Below are positions 27,911-36,161 of a stretch of DNA of 64,000 nt, in pieces. The stretch is from Chromatiales bacterium (lineage in GTDB: Bacteria; Pseudomonadota; Gammaproteobacteria; Chromatiales; Chromatiaceae): NCBI GenBank assembly GCA_028280505.1, contig JANQLO010000071.1, positions 1 through 64,000 of the forward strand, in the 5' to 3' direction. The notes below the pieces were generated by a model, which had not been told where the DNA came from, did no database searches, and was given only the letters and a program-made list of their open reading frames with translations. Within the stretch, counting starts at the first letter, position 1. Every line of letters begins with the position of its first letter. The position numbers were made by a program, and so were the translations under genes.

Positions 27911-28630
27911 TTGATTGAAGTTTCGATTGTGAGTCATGGCCATGATGATATGGCTGAGCGACTGATGTGGCGGTTGCTGCAGTTTTCCGATGTAAACAAG
28001 GTTATTCTTACCCAAAACATTCCCGCAAAAAAGGTATTGCGACCACCCAAAGGTGTGCCGAATCGAAAAAGTCGTGCCCAAAGGGTTTGGTGCGAACCAC
28101 AGTTGGGTATGTCGTCAGGTTGATTCCCCTTTTTTGCGTGCTTAATTCGGACATCGGGTTCACGCAATATCCTTTCTCACGACTTTTGGTGTGTCAACAT
28201 GCAATACAAGCGAGTGTTGTTGCGCTGGTAGTATTGAGTCCTGAAGGATCTCCTGAATACTGCGTCAAGCATTTTCCAAGTTTCTCAGGTTCGATGGAAA
28301 CAATTTCCAGCATTAATGATGAATGTATCAATTTGCCCTTGGTCAGTCTCTATTGCTTCCCGGTTGGGTCGTGGCTATGTTCATGCTCTTTCGAGCCGAG
28401 GTTTTCCACGATATCGATGGTTTCGACAAATTTTTTGTACTATGGAGATGTAGACATTTGTGCGCATCTTTGGAAAGCGGGTGAGATAATAGTCCTAGGC
28501 CCCGGAGTTATCGGTTACGCACGATGCGCGACGAACTAGTCGGTGTAATTTGCGTTATATGTGTTGGCACGTTGTCGGTACGGCGTGTTATTTCCGGAAA
28601 CATTGGGAGAGGTTGCCAAAAACTACGTCG
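27911..28630 (+). pseudogene. Decayed GT2 (rhamnosyltransferase-like) glycosyltransferase
   Basis: No single frame spans this stretch, but pieces in three frames line up in order with one GT2 protein. They are EVSIVSHGHDDMAERL and VILTQNIP (frame of 27911), PKGFGANHSWVCRQVDSPF (from 28077), FCVLNSDIGFTQYPFSRLL (frame of 27967), WVVAMFMLFRAEVFHDIDGF (from 28365), FLYYGDVDICAHLWKAG (frame of 27967 again), and LRYMCWHVVGTACYFRKHW (from about 28550). That requires about five frameshifts. The NSDIGF segment stands in for the DxD donor site. The start would have been a TTG at 27911 preceded by GGAG. It looks like a lost transferase of the O-unit, not a functional gene. Confidence 0.85.
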
Positions 28631-28701
28631 TGGGTACCATGGTGTTGGATAAGCCTACCGTGTGGCGTTGTGTGCCAAAATGATGGTGGAGAGTGTTGTC
28701 G

Positions 28702-29658
28702 ATGCGTGTTTTGGTTACGGGAATCTCGGGCTTTGTTGGACTTCATTTGGCTCAGCGCCTGGTATCAGATGGCTATGATGTCACTGGTGTTGTAAGAAGG
28801 CACTCGCAGTTGTCTAGTCTGGGCTTTGCTAATGTTTCGTGCTTTTCAATCAACGACATTGCAACCGAAAGGGACTGGTCAATTCTACTTGATAGCATCG
28901 ATATGGTTGTCCATCTCGCTGCCCGTGTCCATGTGATGAGGGATAGGGCAGTTGATCCACTACAAGCCTTTCGTCGGGTGAACGTTCTTGCTACGAAGCG
29001 CCTCGCGAATGCTGCTGTTACGGCGGGCGTGGTACGCTTCGTTTACGTCAGCAGCATCAAAGTAAATGGTGAGCGGACGAGCGGGCGCCCCTTCGTGGCC
29101 GATGATGTTCCGGCACCTGAAGATCCTTATGCGATGTCTAAGCTGGAGGCTGAGGAGCTGTTGAGTGAACTAGGTGAGCAATCAGAAACTGATTTCGTAA
29201 CGATTCGTCCACCATTGGTATATGGGCCGCGTGTCCGTGGGAACTTTGAGCGTCTAATTAACTTGGTACGGACAGGATTGCCTTTGCCGTTAGCGGCGAT
29301 CAAGAATCGGCGAAGTATGGTATCGGTTACGAACCTTGTAGATTTCATCGTGACGTGTTTGCAACACCCGCGAGCGGCTGGTCATACGTTCTTGGTTTCC
29401 GATGGGTGTGATTGGTCCACTCCGGAGTTGGTCTCCGAGATTGCTTTGATGATGGGAAAGCGTCCTCGGCTAATTCCGGTCCCGGTATCCATACTGAGGA
29501 TGATGGGCAGTACGCTCGGCATTCGAGCGGCTGTAGATCGCTTGTGCGATTCCCTGCAAATTGACATTGAAAAGAATCGTGACCTCCTTCAATGGGTTCC
29601 GGTTCAATCGAAAAAGAGTGCTTTGCGCATGACGATCGAAGAGAATACGTCGGTCTGA
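28702..29658 (+). CDS. WbpV-like NAD-dependent sugar epimerase/reductase
   Basis: A 318-residue extended SDR protein. NAD binding is VLVTGISGFVGLHLAQRL at the N-terminus. VVHLAARVHVMRD follows, and the catalytic pair is in DPYAMSKLEAEELL, with methionine where most family members have the first residue of YxMSK shifted by one (the tyrosine is in PYAMSK). RPPLVYGPRVRGNFERL is also seen. This type sits directly before a WbpL-type initiating transferase in Pseudomonas and many others. There, with WbpM, it makes UDP-QuiNAc or a related N-acetyl-6-deoxyhexosamine. Start ATG 28702 has GGAGAG at 28688-28693. An in-frame GTG at 28693 is less likely. Confidence 0.85.
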   Translation: MRVLVTGISGFVGLHLAQRLVSDGYDVTGVVRRHSQLSSLGFANVSCFSINDIATERDWSILLDSIDMVVHLAARVHVMRDRAVDPLQAFRRVNVLATKRLANAAVTAGVVRFVYVSSIKVNGERTSGRPFVADDVPAPEDPYAMSKLEAEELLSELGEQSETDFVTIRPPLVYGPRVRGNFERLINLVRTGLPLPLAAIKNRRSMVSVTNLVDFIVTCLQHPRAAGHTFLVSDGCDWSTPELVSEIALMMGKRPRLIPVPVSILRMMGSTLGIRAAVDRLCDSLQIDIEKNRDLLQWVPVQSKKSALRMTIEENTSV

Positions 29659-29661
29659 GCT

Positions 29662-30681
29662 GTGTCTCTATTGTGGCTTGCCCTACTTGTAGCGTTCCTC
29701 ATTTCTTGGATTTCAACAGGTTTTATGAGGCGCTATGCACTTGCCAATGAGCTGCTGGATGTGCCGAATGCCAGGAGTTCGCATGTGGTCTCTACGCCGC
29801 GTGGTGGTGGGGTGGCCATTGTGGCTAGCTTTCTTGCGGTGTTCAGTATTGTCGTGCCTTGGCATGCAAATGACGCGTCCTTGAGCTTGGCTCTTGTGCC
29901 TGCTGCGCTTTTCGTTGCGGTCGTGGGTTTCTTGGATGACCTTCGTGACGTTCGTGCGAGCTTGCGTATTGTCGTCCATATCGGTGCCCTGACATGGGCA
30001 GTTTTCTGGTTGGGATATGGAGGGGGCACGTCACCGCCATTTGGATACTCGTTTTCAGAGCTATTGTTGCAGTTGGTCGTGATATTCCTCTTGTCTTGGT
30101 TGTTGAATCTCTTCAACTTCATGGATGGTATTGACGGTATTGCAGCCACCGAGGCTATTTTTGTTGCCTGTGGCGGTGCGGTGATTACGGGATTGTCAGG
30201 ACAAGTAACAATTGCTCTTGCGTTTGCCTTGATTGGGGCAGCGGTGACGGGTTTTTTGATGTGGAACTGGCCTCCGGCGAAGATCTTTATGGGAGACGTT
30301 GGTAGCGGGTTTCTTGGCGCTGTACTTGGTATCTTGAGTTACGCGGCGATACTGGCCAATCCTCTGACATTTTGGGTATGGCCCATTTTACTCGCTGTGT
30401 TCGTGACTGATGCCACGATCACGCTGGGTAGGCGATTTCTACGTGGTGAGCGATGGTATGAACCACATCGTAGTCATGCCTACCAGAAAGCAGCGCGGCG
30501 ATGGGGGCACCTGAGGGTTACGTTGGTTGTGATGACGGTTAATGTTTTTTGGTTGCTACCTGCTGCAATCCTGGCTTATGTGTTTCCAAATCATGGTGCC
30601 GCCATCGCTATGTTGGCGTATGTTCCGCTTATTCTTTCCGCATTCTTAGCGGGGGCCGGTAAACATGAAATTGCATCGTAG
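29662..30681 (+). CDS. WbpL/WecA-like undecaprenyl-phosphate sugar-1-phosphate transferase
   Basis: A polytopic 339-residue membrane enzyme of the MraY/WecA family that transfers a HexNAc-1-phosphate to undecaprenyl phosphate and so starts the O-chain. Conserved blocks are VPNARSSHVVSTPRGGG (cytoplasmic loop), FLDDLRDVRASLR, LNLFNFMDGIDGIAATEA (catalytic aspartates), FMGDVGSGFLGAVLG and the histidine loop EPHRSHAYQKAARRWG. About ten membrane segments are expected. It starts with a GTG 3 bases after the WbpV-like gene, and the WbpM-like gene converges from the right. The QuiNAc/FucNAc preference is inferred from those neighbours. Confidence 0.92.
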   Translation: MSLLWLALLVAFLISWISTGFMRRYALANELLDVPNARSSHVVSTPRGGGVAIVASFLAVFSIVVPWHANDASLSLALVPAALFVAVVGFLDDLRDVRASLRIVVHIGALTWAVFWLGYGGGTSPPFGYSFSELLLQLVVIFLLSWLLNLFNFMDGIDGIAATEAIFVACGGAVITGLSGQVTIALAFALIGAAVTGFLMWNWPPAKIFMGDVGSGFLGAVLGILSYAAILANPLTFWVWPILLAVFVTDATITLGRRFLRGERWYEPHRSHAYQKAARRWGHLRVTLVVMTVNVFWLLPAAILAYVFPNHGAAIAMLAYVPLILSAFLAGAGKHEIAS

Positions 30682-30744
30682 CAGCCTTGATTGCTTGGGC
30701 GCTATCATGCGGGCACTTTATTTAGCCCTCACAATGTCGCAGGC

Positions 30745-32673
30745 CTATTCAGCGGCTTTTATGGGGCGATGCGTCTGCATTTCGGTGTCTGGGAAATGAG
30801 GGCTCGATAGCTCCGTAGGGCCGTTTTCTACGTCTATACAATTTTCAGGTACAAGTGCCTTCAAAACCTCCTTGAGGAATTTCGTTTCGCCGTCTTCGCA
30901 GAACCCCTTCATGCGATCTAAGTCCTGCGACAGCTCTTCCCAAACAACTTGGCGGTGTTTGGCGAGAAAGATCTTTCGATGCGAAGTCCTATCCAGGTGC
31001 TCAAGTTCATGAAATAGCTCTTCATATAGTTTTTCACCAGGGCGTAATCCGGTAATAGAGATATCGATATCCTCGTAAGGTGTCTTACCTGAGAGCCGTA
31101 TCATCTGCTCAGCCAAGGACATGATTCGAACTGGCTCCCCCATGTCGAGCACGAAGATCTCGCCCCCTTTTCCAATAATCGAAGCTTGAAAGATGAGCTG
31201 TGCGGCTTCGGGAATCGTCATGAAATAGCGTTCGATATCGGGGTGGGTCACGGTAACTGGTCCGCCCTCCCTGATTTGCCGACGGAAAAGCGGTACGACA
31301 CTGCCTGCCGAATCCAGTACGTTCCCGAACCTCACGGTGATGAATTTGGTTGATGACCTCGAATCGAGGTTCTGGCAGAAAATCTCGGCGACACGCTTCG
31401 TCGCGCCCATGTAGTTGGCGGGGTTGACGGCTTTGTCCGTAGAAATCAATACAAACTCCGACACGCGATGGCGGTCTGCGGCCAAGGCGACGTTGCGAGT
31501 ACCGATTATGTTGTTCTTGACTGCCTCCTCGACTTGGTGCTCGAGCATGGGCACGTGCTTGTAGGCAGCCGCATGAAAGACAACATCGGGGCGATGTGTT
31601 TCGAAAACCCGGTTCACGCGGGCTGGATCGCGAATATCGCCTAGATGGGCCGACAGGCTTAGGTTCGGGAAACGCTGTCGGATCTCAATATCGAGTTTGT
31701 AGAGGTTGTACTCGCTGTTCTCCAGCAGTACGAGCATCGCTGGATTGAGCGCTGCGGCTTGACGGCAGATCTCGGAGCCGATCGACCCGCCGGCACCGGT
31801 TACCAGTATCGTCTTGCCGGTTAGGTTGCGGCGGATCTCCTCCCAGTCCAGTGCAACGGGGTCACGACCGAGAATGTCCTCGATAGAGACGTCCCGGAGC
31901 TCATTGATCGCGACCTTGCCGGTAAGCAGCGCACTCAATGGTGGCACCGTTTGAAACGGCACGCCGCTCTCGTCGCATAGTTCTACGAGTCGTCGCATCT
32001 CCGCACCGGTGGCGGACGGTATTGCCAGCATGATCAAGTCGATGTCCATTGAGCGAACGATTTCCGGGATTTTTTCGCAGCCGCCGAGAATTGGAATTCC
32101 GTGCACTTCCTGGCCGTGGCGTCGGGCTTTGTCATCGACGAAGGCTGTCGGCTGGTAGCCGTCCGCTTGTGTCCGCAACAGGTCGCGTGCCAACATCTCA
32201 CCGGCCTTTCCGGACCCTACGATCAATACCCGTGTGCCGCTATCGATTGTGAGTCTTCGATCCTTCGACCAGCGATACAGTAGTCGTGAACCGCTGAGCA
32301 AGAGCAGTAGCAGCATTGGATACAGCACGATCATGGAACGCGGTATCAATTCAAGCCTGTAGACCAAGAACAGGACCGCTATAGCCACGGCGGTCCCCGT
32401 TGCGACCGCCTTCATTATGCGGATCAGGTCGGGAATGGAGGCAAAGCGCCACACCCCTTTGTACAAGCCGAAAAGATAAAAGCTGATCGCCTGTACCAAT
32501 ATCACCCAGGGTAGGGTGCGAAGGCTCTGTGTCCAGTAGTGCTCCGGTATTTGTGCCAAGTTGAAGCGAAACCAATAGCTGCCTAACCAGGCGACCGGGA
32601 TCATCGAAAGATCGTGGACGAAGATCAACAACGATCTTTTTAGGCCACTGAATAGTTGTAAGGCGCGGTGCAT
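30745..32673 (-). CDS. WbpM-like membrane UDP-GlcNAc 4,6-dehydratase
   Basis: A 642-residue protein. The N-terminus has four membrane segments (about residues 10-130), followed by a CoA-binding-like domain (LIVGSGKAGEMLARDLL) and an SDR catalytic domain (ILVTGAGGSIGSEICRQ). The catalytic site reads NYMGATK (M422, K426): methionine replaces the usual SDR tyrosine, which is the hallmark of WbpM and its long relatives. It makes the UDP-4-keto-6-deoxy-GlcNAc used by the WbpV-like enzyme for QuiNAc/FucNAc. It is transcribed after the DegT gene, with a 5-base gap. Confidence 0.94.
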   Translation of the reverse strand: MHRALQLFSGLKRSLLIFVHDLSMIPVAWLGSYWFRFNLAQIPEHYWTQSLRTLPWVILVQAISFYLFGLYKGVWRFASIPDLIRIMKAVATGTAVAIAVLFLVYRLELIPRSMIVLYPMLLLLLLSGSRLLYRWSKDRRLTIDSGTRVLIVGSGKAGEMLARDLLRTQADGYQPTAFVDDKARRHGQEVHGIPILGGCEKIPEIVRSMDIDLIMLAIPSATGAEMRRLVELCDESGVPFQTVPPLSALLTGKVAINELRDVSIEDILGRDPVALDWEEIRRNLTGKTILVTGAGGSIGSEICRQAAALNPAMLVLLENSEYNLYKLDIEIRQRFPNLSLSAHLGDIRDPARVNRVFETHRPDVVFHAAAYKHVPMLEHQVEEAVKNNIIGTRNVALAADRHRVSEFVLISTDKAVNPANYMGATKRVAEIFCQNLDSRSSTKFITVRFGNVLDSAGSVVPLFRRQIREGGPVTVTHPDIERYFMTIPEAAQLIFQASIIGKGGEIFVLDMGEPVRIMSLAEQMIRLSGKTPYEDIDISITGLRPGEKLYEELFHELEHLDRTSHRKIFLAKHRQVVWEELSQDLDRMKGFCEDGETKFLKEVLKALVPENCIDVENGPTELSSPHFPDTEMQTHRPIKAAE

Positions 32674-32678
32674 GGATG

Positions 32679-33857
32679 TTAGGCCAATGCCGAGTTGATG
32701 ACGTTCTTGATGGCTCGGCCCATTTGAGTCATCTCTTTAGGCGATAATGTCGGGTGGACAACGAACATCATGCTGGTTCTTCCAAGATCAACCGCATGCG
32801 GTAGTGGTGACTTGGGACCCAGGCCGGCATCGACGAAGGCCTGCTCTTTATAGAGCTCGCCATAGCTGCCGGTCGAGCATGGCACCCCACGATCATTCAG
32901 TGTTTCAATGACTCTTTCGCGGGTCCATTTGGGAGCCAAGGCTTCCATGTTCAAGAAAGTATAGAACTTGTAATAAGCGTGCCGGACATGCTGCCCCGGT
33001 ATGGGAATGCGCAAACCCGGACTTGAGGACAGTTCTTCGATCAATATCTCGGCATTGGCGCGCCGCTTATCCACCCATTCGTCGAGTTTGCGTAGCTGAA
33101 CACGCCCAAGGGTAGCCTGTATTTCGGTCATACGCAGGTTGCTACCGAAGGAATCATGGGTCCATCGGAACGAGGCCTCTTTTTGGTGTTTTCGTGGTTC
33201 GCAACTCGGATCGCAGCGTTTGCCGTGATCTCGATATGCCCAGGCCTTTTCCCATAACGCCGGAGAATCGGTCAGTAGCATGCCGCCTTCACCGCCGGTG
33301 CTGATGATCTTGTCTTGGCAGAATGAGAAGGCAGATACGTCAGCGAATGACCCCACTGGCTGCCCCGCGAGTTCGGCACCATGAGCCTGAGCACAGTCCT
33401 CGATGACACGGATTCCGTTTTCTTTCGCAAGCGCCATGATGGGCGGCATGTTACAGGGCCATCCTGCGAGATGTACGGCGATTATCGCGCGCGTTCGGCC
33501 CGTGATATGGGGACGTATCGTATCGGCCGTAATGTTTTGACTCTCAGGGTCTACGTCGGCAAATACGGGCGTCGCACCGATAAGGGCTGCGCTACTTGCG
33601 GAAGCGATGAAACTGCGCGGAGTTACGATAACTTCGTCGCCAGGTCCCACGCCAAGCACGCGTAGGGCGAGTTCCAACGCTACCGTGCCGTTCGCCAGCG
33701 CGACGGCATGTTGGACGCCGGTGTAACCGGCATAATCCGTTTCGAACGCCCTTCCTTCCTGGCCTGTCCAGTAGTTGACTTTCCCTGATCGAAGAATCCT
33801 CTGCACCGCGTCGATTTCTTCTTGGGAATAGGCCGGCCATCTACGGAGACTGTCCAT
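32679..33857 (-). CDS. DegT/DnrJ/EryC1-type sugar aminotransferase
   Basis: A 392-residue PLP enzyme. The PLP lysine is K183 in FSFCQDKIISTGGEGG. VIEDCAQAHGAELAG holds the cofactor aspartate. GVPCSTGSYGELYKEQAF is near the C-terminus. The lysine-loop text FCQDKIIS differs from the FdtB-type enzyme at 25226 and from the WbpE-type at 38744, so the three are not recent duplicates. Upstream of WbpM in one operon it may use the dehydratase product to make a 4-amino sugar, but the substrate is unproven. The promoter should lie in the gap to the right. Confidence 0.85.
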   Translation of the reverse strand: MDSLRRWPAYSQEEIDAVQRILRSGKVNYWTGQEGRAFETDYAGYTGVQHAVALANGTVALELALRVLGVGPGDEVIVTPRSFIASASSAALIGATPVFADVDPESQNITADTIRPHITGRTRAIIAVHLAGWPCNMPPIMALAKENGIRVIEDCAQAHGAELAGQPVGSFADVSAFSFCQDKIISTGGEGGMLLTDSPALWEKAWAYRDHGKRCDPSCEPRKHQKEASFRWTHDSFGSNLRMTEIQATLGRVQLRKLDEWVDKRRANAEILIEELSSSPGLRIPIPGQHVRHAYYKFYTFLNMEALAPKWTRERVIETLNDRGVPCSTGSYGELYKEQAFVDAGLGPKSPLPHAVDLGRTSMMFVVHPTLSPKEMTQMGRAIKNVINSALA

Positions 33858-34473
33858 TCTAGTTTGCTTGATATATAAAAATTAGAAGGTTACTGCAACA
33901 TGAAAGCGGGCGGCATGCTAATCGGTGCAGCTAATGATATCCGTGCTTTCAAGTTCACGAAAATGGGCGCAGCAGCCTAATTTGAAAACGATATATGATT
34001 TATATGGTAGTCTACTATCGGATTTCATCGGCTTCCTATGCATGTGTACTCCTCTAGTGCCTGGGTTCAATATCTGTCAGCGACTTGAATGCCACTCGGC
34101 TCGATGAAATAGCTGGTTCCACCGTTCGATGGGCAACAGCGGCATTGTACTGCCGAGATGATACCATTTTACGGGTAATGGCTAGCCGCAGAGGCACAAA
34201 TTCACAATGGAGCAGCCCGGAACGCTAGCTATGACGGACTGGATTCCATTCGAACGTCCCGAGACCATCGGCCGCCGTGCATTTGTAGTTGGCTAGAGCA
34301 TTTGGCGTTTCCGCTGTGCGGGCGCTTCGGCCCCGGCGATAGATCGGTTGTTCGGTGGTGGCCTTGTTTTTGGCACAATGCATATCCGTAGTCGCTATCA
34401 TTGGAACTCGGATGAGTTGTTCGTTTGCGCCCAAACATCAGAACTATAGGATGCGTTTACAGGGTTTCGCGGA
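33858..34473. other. Gene-free 616-bp gap between divergent genes
   Basis: The left 250 bases are AT-rich and must hold the promoter of the minus-strand DegT-wbpM operon. The right part is GC-richer and leads into the GT-C gene. No open frame shows family similarity. A plus-strand frame at about 34231-34450 is open for short runs (DWIPFERPETIGRRAFVVG, then a stop and more open sequence), which might be a remnant, but I recognise nothing. No clear terminator or repeat is seen. The composition change suggests the right edge of the acquired island. Confidence 0.5.
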
Positions 34474-36102
34474 ATGTCGTTGATTGACCGAGGGTCCGAC
34501 CAAAGTCGGTGGTCAGCCATATCTCCCAATGGCATCCGTTGGGTCGCAGTCCTCGCCAGCCTCTTGTTGACCTTTCTCGCCGTCAGCCAAGATCATATGC
34601 CAAACGATGACGGCGTGATGTATCTGCTCAGCGCGGAACAATTCGCCGTAGGGGTGTGGGACAGCAAGCTCCAGCTCTACAATTGGCCGTTCTACGCGAT
34701 TCTCATAGCAGGGATGCACCAACTCTCCGGGCTGGGGATCGAGACATCCGCATACGTTCTCAATGGTTTACTGCAGGCTGTGTCGGTGTTCGCCTTCCTA
34801 GGTGTCGTTTCCGAACTCAGCGATGACCGGAAGATCGTGTTGGCAGCCGCTGTGCTGATTTTGATTTTCCCGAACTTCAACGATTATCGCAGCGAGATCA
34901 TTCGCGGCCACGGTTACTGGGCATTCGCGATGGTGGGACTGTTGTTCCTGCTTAGATATATCCGCCAGCACGAACGCAGATACCTCTTTGGATGGATCGG
35001 AGCGCTGGTACTTGCGGCACTATTCCGAACAGAGGGGCTCGTGTTGATTGCTTTGGCGCCGCTGGTTTTTTTGTTGGACCCCCGTTATGCGGTGGCGTTG
35101 CGGATCAGGCGGCTTGCTTGGGTTTACGGGGGGTATGCGGCAATGGTGGGCCTCTCGCTTGCCGTGCTGATTTTCGCCGGGATTGGCGAAGGATCACTCA
35201 CGCTATGGAGCAAGCCGGTTAGTATGCTGTCTCAGTTTTATATCGCGGTGTCTTCGGACCTGTCGCATAAGGCTGCAGTTCTGCAGCAGGGCTTTCTCAC
35301 CCCTTACGCGGATAATTACGCCTGGTCGATCGTTATCGCTGCGATAGTGATCATCCTCGTCACGGAGATCGCGGCATCGATCGGTCTTGTCTTCGGGTTT
35401 CTGGCGGCTTACGCATGGCTGCGCAGCGATGCTGTCGGTGATGCCTATCAAAGGCGAATCGTTTGTTCCTTCATGGCGATCAATTTGCTAGTGCTCGCGG
35501 CTTTCGTGGCGAGTCTCGGATTCCTTACCGGGCGTTATCCGATTGCCTTGGCGCTCCTGATCATGCTGTTTGCCCCTTTTGGTGCGGTTGCGCTCTATCG
35601 GCGGCTGACTGGCTCGGGGACCGATGCGATGCCTCGAAAGAAATGGGTCAATGCGGCGTTTGTGGTTGTCGCTCTGGTCTTGTTCATCGATGGGATTTTT
35701 TCTTTCTCTCCGGGGAAAGCCCATGTCGAACAAGCGGCGGTATGGCTGAGCGAGCATACCCTGCCTAGCGAACGGGTTTTCAGTCTCGAAGCGCCTTTGC
35801 TTTATCGCTCGGGAGGGTTTGGACGGGAACGTTATCTCGAATATCGGCGACTGCGGCAGGGTGCGGGCGATCTTCGAGCCATCAAAGAGCAGACCCTCGC
35901 GGATATACTGAAAACGATGGACTGGCGCCAGTTCGATTACGTCGCCGCACTGGTGAGTCGCAAGGTGCCGGAGCAGCAAGACGAGATCGAGCGTGTTCTT
36001 TCGCGTCAGCCGGTCAAGGTGTTTGCCAATCGCAGGGGCGATCGCGTATTGATCTACGCGACGAAGGCCGGATCCGCGGAAAGGGGCGGTCCGGGGGCGT
36101 GA
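34474..36102 (+). CDS. GT-C fold membrane glycosyltransferase-like protein
   Basis: A 542-residue polytopic protein with about ten to twelve hydrophobic helices and a soluble C-terminal tail (from about residue 420). The first periplasmic loop has MPNDDGVMYLLSAEQ, the acidic pair typical of GT-C enzymes such as GT39/ArnT relatives, which use polyprenyl-phosphate sugars. It could add a side sugar to core or O-chain on the periplasmic side. No lipid-carrier synthase is visible in the window to support this. msbA follows after 59 bases. GC-rich codon use matches the core genes. Confidence 0.7.
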   Translation: MSLIDRGSDQSRWSAISPNGIRWVAVLASLLLTFLAVSQDHMPNDDGVMYLLSAEQFAVGVWDSKLQLYNWPFYAILIAGMHQLSGLGIETSAYVLNGLLQAVSVFAFLGVVSELSDDRKIVLAAAVLILIFPNFNDYRSEIIRGHGYWAFAMVGLLFLLRYIRQHERRYLFGWIGALVLAALFRTEGLVLIALAPLVFLLDPRYAVALRIRRLAWVYGGYAAMVGLSLAVLIFAGIGEGSLTLWSKPVSMLSQFYIAVSSDLSHKAAVLQQGFLTPYADNYAWSIVIAAIVIILVTEIAASIGLVFGFLAAYAWLRSDAVGDAYQRRIVCSFMAINLLVLAAFVASLGFLTGRYPIALALLIMLFAPFGAVALYRRLTGSGTDAMPRKKWVNAAFVVVALVLFIDGIFSFSPGKAHVEQAAVWLSEHTLPSERVFSLEAPLLYRSGGFGRERYLEYRRLRQGAGDLRAIKEQTLADILKTMDWRQFDYVAALVSRKVPEQQDEIERVLSRQPVKVFANRRGDRVLIYATKAGSAERGGPGA

Positions 36103-36161
36103 TTCGCGCGGTGGCTTCGAGTAATCTCACTTGGTCGTTGTTCCCGGTCGCCTGAGTCAGC

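Noticed and set aside
27967-28539. 190-residue open frame as a separate gene
   Set aside because: It contains only the middle fragments of a GT2 protein and out-of-frame filler, and the rest of the domain is in other frames, so it belongs to the pseudogene.
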